Source of the DNA: an uncultured Bacteroidia bacterium
Lineage (GTDB): Bacteria; Bacteroidota; Bacteroidia; Bacteroidales; CAJPTX01
Assembly: GCA_938040915.1 (NCBI GenBank)
Contig: CALHZE010000202.1
Coordinates: forward strand, 1-8,718
DNA: 8,718 nt
Reading direction: 5' to 3'
In this document: positions 1 through 7,597 of the stretch, one piece after another
Position numbering within the stretch: position 1 is the first letter of the stretch
How the letters are laid out: the number at the start of each line of letters is the position of its first letter
Translations under genes and position numbers: made by a program
The notes under the pieces: model-generated
The model's input: the letters and a program-made list of their open reading frames with translations, nothing else
The model's database searches: none
Told to the model about the DNA's origin: nothing

Positions 1-3000
1 TGGGAGTAGGAGGCGTCGGCTGCTCATCCTTGGCAAACTCCGCCTTCACTGTTACTGCGTGCGCGGGCATGGAGAAAGTGTAATTATCGCCCTCTTTCGT
101 GAGCGCGACCGTTGTAGTCTCCTCCCCAGTCTTATAAGCCACGATACTCTTAAGGTAACACTTCTCCGCAGGCTTGGGGGTTATCACCACCGCCGTCGCA
201 GGCTTGAGATAGCCCTGTACCGACGGCATTAACGTTCCGTTTTCCGAGGTGCTGAGGGAAAGGAGATAACGCTGTTCGCCGTCTTCTACCTTGGTACGCA
301 CGGTGTTGATAACACGCCCCTGCGCATCCGTAAGGATAGCCACAACCGAGAGCGTAGCCTTTTCAAGGGGTTGTTGCAGTGTCTCCTTGTTCGGGAGGCG
401 AAGCGTAACTGTGTGCGACTGCGTAGCGCCATATTGCAGGGCAATAGGGTCACCACCGAGGTGTCCTGGGCGGTAAGTCGAGGCGATGGCTACATCGCGA
501 TAACTCTGCACGGGCGGCGTCCCCTCGTAGTCACTCTGATGCCAATCGGGGGTTGTCCCCATCAGGTTATCTGCACACAAGACGTAGGCGATGTAGTACT
601 CTCCTTCCAGCTTCGCCGTTACCGAGGTTGTTACCGTAATTTCTCTACTCCCCGTGGCACGGACGGGGGTGAGTGTCATCTCTGCAAAGGCTGGGATTTT
701 CAGTTCCTTTTCCACAAACTCGTCTACCGAGAAGGGGGAGATAGAAGGCTCATTGCGCCAAAGGAGCGCACGCGGCGAAGCTGGGAAATTCAGCCGTGTA
801 TACTCCTGCCCTTCGGCTATATACATCGGGTCAGTACGGTCGCGCATGTGCAGAGCTATGCCGACGAAGCGGTCGCCATATTTGGCGTGAAGCTTGTCCA
901 TTGCTCCGTGTGCTGCGGCACAATAACCACATTTAGTAGAGGTAAACTCCTCTACCAGTGCGTTGCGCGGGTAGAGAGCTTCGGGGGTATGGAGGCGTAT
1001 TCGCCCCACAATGCTCTTTTCCCCCGCCTCGTTGGTTTCTCCATTCACGCGCGTGATCGTAACGGTAACCTCCTGCTCGCCCTCTGTATCGAATGTGCCT
1101 AACTGGGCGGTAAAGAGACCATCCGCCCCGAGCCCTTTCAGTTCGTTGCTCGCTACGCCCGCTTCCTGCTCCTGACTGACGCCCTTAGAGGTAGTCACAG
1201 TATAGTGCAAGCGATAGATAGGCTCGCCCCCATGGTTCACAAAACGGACGTCGGCAGTAGTCTCAAGCCCTGTAATAGCCCCTGCGGCAGAGAACTGATA
1301 GGGAGCAGCAGCATTCTTAGGAAAGAACCCTTCGAACTGCACGCGCAACGCGGGGACGTAAGGACGCTCAGTCACGTGTGCCCAACTGGGGGTTTGGAGC
1401 GAGTGACGCCAGTGGTAGTCGCTATGATCTAAGTCTAAGCCCATAACAATGGGGTATTGCGATGCCTCCGTAGTGCCATCTTTCACCGAGAGCGTGATGC
1501 CTATGTAAGCCCCCTCCGCAGTCAGGGTAATCGGATTGGCAAAGGTGACGGTATTCTCCTTGCCAAAGTTACCGTCGTCGCCTCCCGCAAGAGTCGTTAG
1601 GGCTGGGGTTTCGTGTGCTTGTGCCTCATTCCACTGGTTAGGCAAAGTCGGCGATGCCCAAACGTGCACCTCTTTGAGGACACTCTTGTCGCGGAGGTAG
1701 AAGTGGAGTGCCTTAATCTTTTTCCCTACCTGTGCCGCATTCTTACCGTCGAGGCGGATTGCCACGTCGTAGACGCCAGCGCCATTCCCCGAACGGTTGC
1801 GGTAGAGCGAAGGGCTCGGGTCGTAGTGCCCAAACCAGGAGGTGTGGGCTTCGTACTTTGGCACGCGGAGCTTGTCACTCCCCTGCTCCACCGTAAAGGG
1901 CATTTGGCACTCGGGGACGTTCTGCCACTGATTGATGTTAGGGTCTTTGCGCGTCACCACGAGCTCGTAGCCTGTACCCGTAGGTAACCAGACGTGTTTC
2001 TTGATTTCAAACTCTTTGCTCTCGCTGGGGCGTAAGACGGTGGTCGGGAGATAGTCGATGTAGCGGTTTTGCCCGTTCGCCTTCACATAGCAGACAAGGC
2101 TGAGCAGCACTCCCTGCGTGGCGGGGGCTGTGACCTTAAAGCGCTGCACAAGGGGCTCGTTGCTCGTTATCTTGTCGGTAGTCTGAAGGCAGACGACTTG
2201 GGGCACACCGAGCGAAAAGTCTGCCTGTGGGTTAAGTAGGGTATAAGAGAGCGCATCGGGACAAACCTGAATGGAGGGATCCTGTGGGCTCTTCTGAAGC
2301 GCCATCGGGTTATTGTTCGCATCCCAAAGGAAGTGTAGGTACTTCTCTTCTCGCTTAAACGGACCTTTGACAGGATAACGGAGGGTATAACTCTCGCCTG
2401 GGGCAATGGTCAGGAACTCACTCACCACGAGGTCATTCTTTCGCCGCGGGAGGACGGGTGTCTCGGTCTCCGCATACACGGCTTGGATGCGCGAGAAGTA
2501 GGTCGCTGTGCCCGTATTCTTCACCGTCCACTCCGCGTTGTTAAAGACATTGAGGTTTAAGTCCGTATTCTTCCACAATACTTCGAGGCGGGGCGTCCCA
2601 TCGCCCTTGAGCACTGTCTTCTTCCCATTGTGCACCGTCACGGTGACGACGTTCGGTTGTAACCGATTGTGCCGTACGGGGCGATAGGTCTGCGTCTCTA
2701 CCTCGTAAGCATACGGGCGCAAGGTGTATACCCCGTCGGGGAGGTCTGCAAAGTTTAGGTCTACCTCCTGCCCACCAATGACCGTAGTTTCGGAGATCTC
2801 GCGTGCCTCTTCGTTCGTTACAAAACGCCCTTTTTCCAGCCCCTGTGCGTCGACTATCGCAATAGCAGACTTTACCTTGACGGGCGTAATGGTCGTATTC
2901 GCAAGACTGATCACTTTGGCTGGAAGTAGCTTTTGGGTGGAGGACTCGCCGACGTGGTCGTCGACGACAAAAACCTGATCAGCCACGTACTCCGCTGCCT

Positions 3001-4126
3001 TCGCACTACCCGTGTAAGTTACCGAGGGGCAAAAGCCGATGATAGCGTCGTTGAGTATACTGTAGCCGTCAGTCGATCCGCCGCCCGCCCCTTGCGCACT
3101 GGGCACGAGGTGGTGAAGAAGGAAATAGCCATCGCTCATACCGCCCCAGCCCCAATTGACATGGAAATAACCCTTGCCATCATACCCATCGAGCACGAAA
3201 GCATGCGCAGCCGTCCCCTTAGAGTTGTAGCCCGTGTAGAAGACGGGGCGCGCAGCCTTGAGCTCTGCTAACATCAGCTCTTGCCACTCTCGCGGAGTAT
3301 AATATTTCGCCACCACGTAACGGAGGGAGGGGGCATAGTCAAAGTTCTCCAGCAATGCTCGGTAGGCATTGGTAGTACTCGAGGCACTTGACCACGCATT
3401 GTACTGCATATTCACGGCGCGCCCGATCTCGTACATCAGGTGGGCTACGGCCTGCTTCTCTGTCTCTTGCGAGGTGGGGGTAAGGTTGTCGGGCATGTTG
3501 TCCCAATCAAAGGGCTTTTGCCCAAAGTCGGGGTCACTACTTGCCGAGCGCTTCGCCTGAGGAGGCCAAGCAAAGTAGCGCATAACCTGTGCAGCCGCCG
3601 TCGCAACACAGCCCGTGGGGGCATGCTTCCCGCCGATCTCGGGGGTCAGAAGATTATAGGGGGCGGTTTGATTCCAAATCAGCCCTTGGAGGAGTGGTGC
3701 GACCTCGCTCGCTTCCTCACGAAGCACCTCGGTTGCCCCCGTACGCTTGGCCTGCCGCAACCACTGCGAATATCCCGCTAGGTAGAAAGCGAGTACTGCG
3801 GGTAGCTCTTTAGTAGGAAAAGTGGTCGTGGTCGAATAACCGAGGATGGGCGGCACGACATCATCCCCTGCCACCACGACAAAGCCCTTGCCGCTCGGGT
3901 TGCCAAAGACGTAAAAGTCCTTACCATCGTTGTTGCCCCGCGTTGGCACGCCCGTGCTCGTATAAAGCAGGGCAAGCGAACGCTCGCCGCGCAAAGGGGT
4001 AGTGTTTTGGAAATACTGTACCGCGTAACGCTCAGCTTGCTTACGCGAAATGGGGGCTGCCCATGCCGCAGCGGTAGCGAGTAGCATACTCACCAGCAGT
4101 CCCACAATGCAAAGTCTCTTTCTCAT
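1..4126 (-). CDS. Secreted C10 (streptopain-like) cysteine protease with Omp28/thioredoxin-like and InlB-repeat domains, partial at its C-terminus
   Basis: The frame is open for 1375 codons and runs off the left edge, so the C-terminus is missing. Numbering is from the ATG at 4126. Residues 1-23 form a signal peptide ending AAAWA with no lipobox cysteine. Residues about 25-135 resemble the Spi inhibitory pro-domain. The C10 domain spans about 146-350: oxyanion region WNQ (Gln153), catalytic Cys173 in PTGCVATAAAQVMRY, catalytic His308 in AAHAFVLDGYDG, and Asn324/Trp325 in HVNWGWGG. These match streptopain, PrtT and interpain. After it come beta-rich Ig-like segments (about 360-740), a second beta-sandwich-like region (about 750-1030), an Omp28/thioredoxin-like domain with CGYC (Cys1066, Cys1069) and an FP cis-proline-like site, then an InlB/List-Bact-type repeat (about 1285-1365) and a PTPPTP linker. 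The secreted pro-enzyme is inferred to degrade proteins outside the cell. Export by the type IX system is plausible, but its sorting domain would lie beyond the window. An in-frame ATG at 4138 is the alternative start. Confidence 0.93.
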   Translation of the reverse strand, partial: MRKRLCIVGLLVSMLLATAAAWAAPISRKQAERYAVQYFQNTTPLRGERSLALLYTSTGVPTRGNNDGKDFYVFGNPSGKGFVVVAGDDVVPPILGYSTTTTFPTKELPAVLAFYLAGYSQWLRQAKRTGATEVLREEASEVAPLLQGLIWNQTAPYNLLTPEIGGKHAPTGCVATAAAQVMRYFAWPPQAKRSASSDPDFGQKPFDWDNMPDNLTPTSQETEKQAVAHLMYEIGRAVNMQYNAWSSASSTTNAYRALLENFDYAPSLRYVVAKYYTPREWQELMLAELKAARPVFYTGYNSKGTAAHAFVLDGYDGKGYFHVNWGWGGMSDGYFLLHHLVPSAQGAGGGSTDGYSILNDAIIGFCPSVTYTGSAKAAEYVADQVFVVDDHVGESSTQKLLPAKVISLANTTITPVKVKSAIAIVDAQGLEKGRFVTNEEAREISETTVIGGQEVDLNFADLPDGVYTLRPYAYEVETQTYRPVRHNRLQPNVVTVTVHNGKKTVLKGDGTPRLEVLWKNTDLNLNVFNNAEWTVKNTGTATYFSRIQAVYAETETPVLPRRKNDLVVSEFLTIAPGESYTLRYPVKGPFKREEKYLHFLWDANNNPMALQKSPQDPSIQVCPDALSYTLLNPQADFSLGVPQVVCLQTTDKITSNEPLVQRFKVTAPATQGVLLSLVCYVKANGQNRYIDYLPTTVLRPSESKEFEIKKHVWLPTGTGYELVVTRKDPNINQWQNVPECQMPFTVEQGSDKLRVPKYEAHTSWFGHYDPSPSLYRNRSGNGAGVYDVAIRLDGKNAAQVGKKIKALHFYLRDKSVLKEVHVWASPTLPNQWNEAQAHETPALTTLAGGDDGNFGKENTVTFANPITLTAEGAYIGITLSVKDGTTEASQYPIVMGLDLDHSDYHWRHSLQTPSWAHVTERPYVPALRVQFEGFFPKNAAAPYQFSAAGAITGLETTADVRFVNHGGEPIYRLHYTVTTSKGVSQEQEAGVASNELKGLGADGLFTAQLGTFDTEGEQEVTVTITRVNGETNEAGEKSIVGRIRLHTPEALYPRNALVEEFTSTKCGYCAAAHGAMDKLHAKYGDRFVGIALHMRDRTDPMYIAEGQEYTRLNFPASPRALLWRNEPSISPFSVDEFVEKELKIPAFAEMTLTPVRATGSREITVTTSVTAKLEGEYYIAYVLCADNLMGTTPDWHQSDYEGTPPVQSYRDVAIASTYRPGHLGGDPIALQYGATQSHTVTLRLPNKETLQQPLEKATLSVVAILTDAQGRVINTVRTKVEDGEQRYLLSLSTSENGTLMPSVQGYLKPATAVVITPKPAEKCYLKSIVAYKTGEETTTVALTKEGDNYTFSMPAHAVTVKAEFAKDEQPTPPTP

Positions 4127-4143
4127 ACCTTTATTCATTTGGA

Positions 4144-4151
4144 CAAAGGTA
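4144..4151 (-). promoter_or_regulatory. -7 promoter element of the C10 protease gene
   Basis: On the minus strand this reads TACCTTTG, an exact match to the Bacteroidetes -7 consensus TAnnTTTG. No TTTG or TTG lies about 19 bp upstream, where the -33 element should be; that stretch is covered by a dyad (4168-4188). Transcription should begin near 4137-4139, practically on the upstream ATG at 4138. This favours the ATG at 4126 as the translation start, unless the mRNA is leaderless. The element is predicted from consensus only. Confidence 0.6.
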
Positions 4152-4167
4152 AAGAGTCTAAGCAGGA

Positions 4168-4188
4168 TAGCACGGTAATAGCGTGCTA
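4168..4188. promoter_or_regulatory. Inverted repeat TAGCACG-N7-CGTGCTA upstream of the protease gene
   Basis: Two perfect 7-bp arms are separated by 7 bp. The site covers the expected -33 position of the protease promoter. No U-tract follows the dyad on the minus strand, so a protein-binding operator looks more likely than an intrinsic terminator of the upstream membrane-enzyme gene. The bound regulator is unknown. Confidence 0.45.
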
Positions 4189-4190
4189 GT

Positions 4191-4203
4191 TTATTGTCAA
4201 TAA
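4191..4203. promoter_or_regulatory. 13-bp palindrome TTATTG-T-CAATAA
   Basis: A perfect dyad with 6-bp arms around one central base lies only 2 bp from the 4168-4188 inverted repeat, in the 135-bp gap between the membrane-enzyme gene and the protease gene. Its spacing suits a dimeric regulator. It is AT-rich and its loop is too short for a stable RNA hairpin, so it is a poor terminator. The rest of the gap (4204-4261) shows no further recognisable signal. Confidence 0.35.
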
Positions 4204-4261
4204 GCAAGAAGGGAGGATAACGGACAGTAGAACAGTGACGATAAGGCACGCCCCGCCCCCG

Positions 4262-6139
4262 CTAGCGCCCTACGTAGTCTTCGTGGTGCTTTTGGAAGAA
4301 GGCTTCGCCGTCACGCACGACGGAGTCTGGGGTCTCCTCCTTACGCCACAAAATGCGCTGCGCATCGAAGTCGTAGATGTAGCCGCAAGAGTCTGTCAAC
4401 CATCCGTAGCCGTGGTTGTATACCACCAATGCGCCTGTTTCTTGAGGGGACATGGCAAGGGTATTGCGCGAGAAGGGAAAGCGCGTGTGGGGTAAACCGA
4501 GCTGCGAGAGGACGAGCGCCGCTACATCCGTCTGGGAGGTTACGGTACTTATCACCGTATCTAAGCCTGTGCGTAACGCGCCGCCCGTCCAGACCATCGG
4601 GATGTGGTAGCGCAGCGGGTCGTCATTGCTGGAGTTGCCGGGGTAACGATGCCCGTGATCGGCAAGGATAACCACGAGGGTCGAGTCCCACCACGGACGT
4701 TCGCGTGCCGCGAGTAGGAAACGATTGAGACAGCTATCCGCATAGCGTGCCGTGCGGCGTATCCGTTGCTCTTCGGGGAGGGAAAGGTCAGCCGCACCAC
4801 TCGGTAGGTCAAAAGGCTCGTGGTTGGAGAGGGTAAAGTACATCTTGCAAAAGGGCTGCTGTGCCGTATCACACTCCGCTAAAAGGCGCGGATAGACGAA
4901 CTCGTCATGCACACCCCACTTTTGCCCACGGAGCTCGCGCGGGAAGTCACGTTGCTCGACCACGCGCTCGAAACCGGCAAGGTAGGCGCACGTCCGAAAG
5001 TTCACAAAGTCGGCATTTCCGCCGTAATAGAACGCCGTGCTGTGATAGCCCGCCGAGTCCAAGACACGGGGAAAGAAACTCAACCGTTCGAGCTTGCGGG
5101 GAAACTTGATAATCGACTTTTTGCCCTGCGCTGGATAGCCTGCCAGCACGGCGACCACCCCCTTGTCACTGCGCGTAGAGGCGGCATACATCCTCGAAAA
5201 GAGCACCCCACTGCGTGCGACCGAATCGAGGTGTGGCGTGCAAGAGTCTTGTCCTAAGAGTGCCGAGAACTTGGCAGACTGGCTCTCCATCAACAGTACC
5301 AGCACATTGGGGCGCTTACAGCGCAGCAAACGGGGAAAATCTTCGGTTTCCTGCATTATACGACCATAACGACGGTCAGCCTCTGCAGAGGGCAGGAAAG
5401 GGTCGTAATGAGTGAATGCGTAGGGAAGCTCGAGGAGCTCTCGCATAAAGTTCCACGTCGCGTTGACGGCGATATGGTTCGCAAAGGCATGTGAACTAAA
5501 TGCCACGCGGCTCACATTCATCGTAGCCACATCCACACCGCCGCGAATCGGGAGTAGCATCACAGCCCCGAACAGGAGCGCCACAATGGGTTCAAACCAC
5601 CGTGTTTTCCCCAAGTGCCACGCCTTGTTCCACACCCAGCGCGTATGTACATGGTAAGCCCCCCAACCAATCGCCGCAATCGCTACGAGGAGTGCCCCCG
5701 TCAGCACCCATGGGATCGACCCCAGCGACTCGCCGAGGTGTGAAATGTAGAGGAACGGCGTGAGGTCGACGTGAAACTGCCAGTTGCGATAGATTTCCCA
5801 ATCAGCGACTGCCACCACAGCGCTCGCCGTGGCAAGAACCGTGCTCGTGGTAAGAATAAGCGCCCGCCCACAGCGGAAGGCTAGATCTCTATGCCTATAA
5901 GTCTGCAACCCGAGGCGCACAACAGAGGCAACAACGAACTCCACACTCAAAAGCAAAAAGACGTAGCCTAGTAAGCTGACGTCCATCGGCAGACCGTGCC
6001 ACAGCGCTGCTAGGCTAAGTTGCCAGCCACAAGAGAGCCCGCCTGCCCACTGATAGAGGATGAAAGCAAGGCGAAAAAAAAGCTGCAGCCCTATCCAAAA
6101 GAGAAAGAGCCGCAGCAGAATTTGTAAGCGAGTGCGCAT
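4262..6139 (-). CDS. LTA synthase/sulfatase-family membrane protein (alkaline phosphatase superfamily)
   Basis: A 625-residue protein. The N-terminal 200 residues hold about five membrane segments (roughly 8-28, 52-75, 92-112, 143-163, 183-198). The rest is an extracytoplasmic catalytic domain of the sulfatase/LtaS type. Visible metal-site and active-site residues are Glu285 in LLMESQS, the likely nucleophile Thr322 in ASTRSDKG, His440 in SNHEPF, Asp493 and His494 in ADHGH, and His512 in YHIPMVW. Family members transfer phosphoglycerol or phosphoethanolamine groups, or hydrolyse phosphate or sulfate esters. Bacteroidetes are not known to make lipoteichoic acid, so the substrate here is unknown; an envelope lipid or glycan is a guess. 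The gene starts 34 bp after the SPOR lipoprotein gene with no promoter in between, so co-transcription is likely. No clear Shine-Dalgarno precedes the ATG. All expected catalytic residues are present and the length is normal. Confidence 0.92.
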   Translation of the reverse strand: MRTRLQILLRLFLFWIGLQLFFRLAFILYQWAGGLSCGWQLSLAALWHGLPMDVSLLGYVFLLLSVEFVVASVVRLGLQTYRHRDLAFRCGRALILTTSTVLATASAVVAVADWEIYRNWQFHVDLTPFLYISHLGESLGSIPWVLTGALLVAIAAIGWGAYHVHTRWVWNKAWHLGKTRWFEPIVALLFGAVMLLPIRGGVDVATMNVSRVAFSSHAFANHIAVNATWNFMRELLELPYAFTHYDPFLPSAEADRRYGRIMQETEDFPRLLRCKRPNVLVLLMESQSAKFSALLGQDSCTPHLDSVARSGVLFSRMYAASTRSDKGVVAVLAGYPAQGKKSIIKFPRKLERLSFFPRVLDSAGYHSTAFYYGGNADFVNFRTCAYLAGFERVVEQRDFPRELRGQKWGVHDEFVYPRLLAECDTAQQPFCKMYFTLSNHEPFDLPSGAADLSLPEEQRIRRTARYADSCLNRFLLAARERPWWDSTLVVILADHGHRYPGNSSNDDPLRYHIPMVWTGGALRTGLDTVISTVTSQTDVAALVLSQLGLPHTRFPFSRNTLAMSPQETGALVVYNHGYGWLTDSCGYIYDFDAQRILWRKEETPDSVVRDGEAFFQKHHEDYVGR

Positions 6140-6173
6140 CCAAGAGCGCCGTTATAAGGAATCGCGCACTGCG

Positions 6174-6758
6174 CTAAAAGACAATAACGTCGGGGTCAGA
6201 GCCTGGGGTGGCGGGGGTAGAAGAAGAAGAAGCGGATGAGTTGTTCCCATCCATCTTGCTACGGTGAGAGCTATAGGCATCCGAATTAAGATAGCCGCTT
6301 GTGTCATAGCGCCCGCCCTCTTCGAAGACCCAGAGCTCGTCTTCCTCGCCCCCTCGGTTGCGATTGATGTAGGAAACCGCCTCCTCCATGCTTGCAAAGT
6401 CTGCTATAGAGACCAGCTTAAAGCCATTGGGGGCAACAAACTGCTTTGCCGCGGGGAAGCTACTGCGTTGCACCTCAAGAAAGCGGTCTGCGTTGTCTTG
6501 GTAAACAAAACTCCCCTTGATGACGTGGAACTTAAGGCGCTGCTGCGCCTCGATTTCTGCCATCCGAGCGCGTTCGCGCTCCATTTCCACCTGCTTAAGA
6601 CTGTCGGTGATGCGGAGTATACTGTCGGCTCTCGCCTGCTCCATCGCAATGGAGTCTGCCCTGCGACGCGCCTCTTCCTCAGCATTCTGATTCTTGCATC
6701 CGAACGATACCGCCATAAGACCCACGATACCCATCCAGAGGAGGTTGTTCTTCTTCAT
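6174..6758 (-). CDS. SPOR-domain lipoprotein
   Basis: A 194-residue protein. Residues 1-20 form a lipoprotein signal (charged MKKNN start, hydrophobic core) ending SFG-Cys21, a relaxed lipobox as often seen in Bacteroidetes. Residues about 26-75 are rich in Glu, Arg, Ala and Asp and should form a coiled coil. Residues about 77-147 (from FHVIKGSF to LWVFEEG) resemble a SPOR domain, which in characterised proteins binds denuded peptidoglycan glycan strands at division sites. The tail (about 165-194) is a low-complexity Ser/Thr/Pro/Gly stretch ending DVIVF. The start at 6758 is chosen because the frame's 38-codon upstream extension would overlap the promoter at 6788-6818 and lacks a usable signal peptide. 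The expected location is the periplasmic face of an envelope membrane, with a role in peptidoglycan binding or division. It is probably the first gene of an operon with the downstream LtaS-like enzyme. Confidence 0.88.
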   Translation of the reverse strand: MKKNNLLWMGIVGLMAVSFGCKNQNAEEEARRRADSIAMEQARADSILRITDSLKQVEMERERARMAEIEAQQRLKFHVIKGSFVYQDNADRFLEVQRSSFPAAKQFVAPNGFKLVSIADFASMEEAVSYINRNRGGEEDELWVFEEGGRYDTSGYLNSDAYSSHRSKMDGNNSSASSSSTPATPGSDPDVIVF

Positions 6759-6787
6759 CTTTCGACACGCTTTAACACTTTGTAGCG

Positions 6788-6818
6788 CAAAGGTAATAAA
6801 AAATAGATACGCCCCAAA
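6788..6818 (-). promoter_or_regulatory. Bacteroidetes-type promoter of the SPOR lipoprotein operon
   Basis: On the minus strand, TTTG (6815-6818) is followed after exactly 19 bp by TACCTTTG (6788-6795). This is a full match to the Bacteroidetes housekeeping consensus TTTG-N19-TAnnTTTG. Transcription should begin near 6781-6783, leaving a leader of roughly 23 nt before the ATG at 6758. It probably drives both the lipoprotein and the membrane enzyme. The -33 element lies 2 bp beyond the end of the upstream pseudogene. Confidence 0.8.
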
Positions 6819-6820
6819 TC

Positions 6821-7410
6821 CTAGCGCGAGCCAAGAACCGTCTTGCGGAAGACGAGCACCTCCTCCCGCCACGCCTCAATATTCCGTTTCCGTTCGTTGA
6901 AACTGCCCCTAATCAAATGCACGGGGCGCGGATCAGCTGCAAACAGCGTAGCCAAGTTCTGCCCCTTTTGGTTGCGCGGTAGGTTACTGTAGGGGATGCC
7001 CGCCAAGAGCCCCTCGATTTGCTTCATAACACTGGCGAGGTTACCCATTGCACCAAGAGGTCGTTGAGAAGAATCTCGCGACTGCTCTATTCTTGATAAT
7101 TGCTGTCATTCAGATTGATGTAAAAGACTAAGCGCGCCTCCCACGCGGTGCGTCCCCTAGCGGCGTGCCATTTCATCCTCAGCGTTTTCTCGATATAGAG
7201 CCCCTTAAAGAGAGCCCTCCTCCCTTCAAAATACGCTTTGAGGGTAGAGAGGAAAAGACTCTTGCCAAAGCGGCGGGGACGGCTGAAAAATATGAAGCGC
7301 CCAACCAAGAGAAGCTCGATATAGTGCGTTTTGTCTACGTAGCGCTCTCTATCGCTACGCAGCGATTCGAAACTTTGTGTACCGAGCGGTAGCCTATGTG
7401 CTCCTTCCAT
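6821..7410 (-). pseudogene. Decayed AAA-ATPase-like / PD-(D/E)XK nuclease family gene
   Basis: The 5' piece (ATG at 7410, preceded by AAGGAAA) encodes 107 residues matching the N-terminus of the AAA-ATPase-like family: RLPLGTQSFESLR, YVDKT, Walker A SRPRRFGKS (Lys50, Ser51), then STLKAYFEG and LFKGL. It stops at a TAG (7087-7089). The same frame continues for 20 codons with family-like residues (SSREILLNDLLVQW) before a TGA at 7024-7026. A second piece in another frame (ATG 7048, stop at 6821) carries an IPYSNLP hinge and then FAADPRPVHLIRGSFNERKR followed by NIEAW, which resembles the family's C-terminal end. Intact relatives are about 500 residues or more, with an ATPase domain and then a PD-(D/E)XK nuclease. 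Here most of the ATPase and essentially all of the nuclease are missing. I infer a nonsense mutation, a frame change and at least two internal deletions. Function is presumed lost; members are often multicopy and their role is poorly known. Confidence 0.8.
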
Positions 7411-7534
7411 TTTCCTTACCCTTTGGCTACTGTAGAGATAACAAAAAATCAAGCGCTCTCCCAAACTCGCCCCACATCACGTCTATCCTCCACCACGGGC
7501 TGTGCGCCCACGCACCTCCCCCCTCCATACACCA

Positions 7535-7571
7535 CACGCGCCCTCTCCACGGACTGTGGAGAAGGCGCGTG
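7535..7571 (-). terminator. Strong 16-bp stem-loop downstream of the lipoprotein gene
   Basis: The arms at 7535-7550 and 7556-7571 enclose a 5-nt loop. In minus-strand RNA all 16 positions pair, one as G-U; in plus-strand RNA that position is a C-A mismatch. The stem is GC-rich and begins 29 nt after the lipoprotein stop codon, so it probably ends or protects that transcript. No U-tract follows it, so it is not a classical intrinsic terminator. Confidence 0.55.
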
Positions 7572-7583
7572 CGCTATTCTTTA

Positions 7584-7597
7584 CTCGCTAGAGCGAG
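7584..7597. repeat. Small dyad CTCGCT-AG-AGCGAG next to the lipoprotein stop codon
   Basis: A perfect 6-bp inverted repeat with a 2-bp centre lies 3 nt after the stop codon of the lipoprotein gene, before the larger stem-loop. It may add to 3'-end structure, but it is short and could be chance. Confidence 0.3.

Noticed and set aside
371..1102. 243-codon plus-strand ORF
   Set aside because: It lies antisense within the thioredoxin/Omp28-like part of the protease, whose minus-strand frame has clear motifs. Its own translation shows no domain, signal peptide or repeat pattern.
1613..1987. 124-codon plus-strand ORF
   Set aside because: Antisense shadow of the protease's beta-rich region; no promoter and no family features.
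4168..4188. Intrinsic terminator of the LtaS-like gene
   Set aside because: No U-tract follows the stem on the minus strand, and its position over the protease -33 region better fits an operator.
6221..6231. AGA/AAG triplet run as a slippage-prone phase-variation tract
   Set aside because: A triplet run would add or remove serines in the low-complexity tail without shifting the frame, and it is short.
6264..6785. 173-codon plus-strand ORF opposite the SPOR lipoprotein
   Set aside because: The minus-strand gene has a lipobox, a SPOR domain and a consensus promoter; the plus-strand product shows nothing recognisable.
6759..6872. 38-codon N-terminal extension of the SPOR lipoprotein
   Set aside because: It would overlap the TTTG-N19-TACCTTTG promoter and bury the lipoprotein signal peptide.
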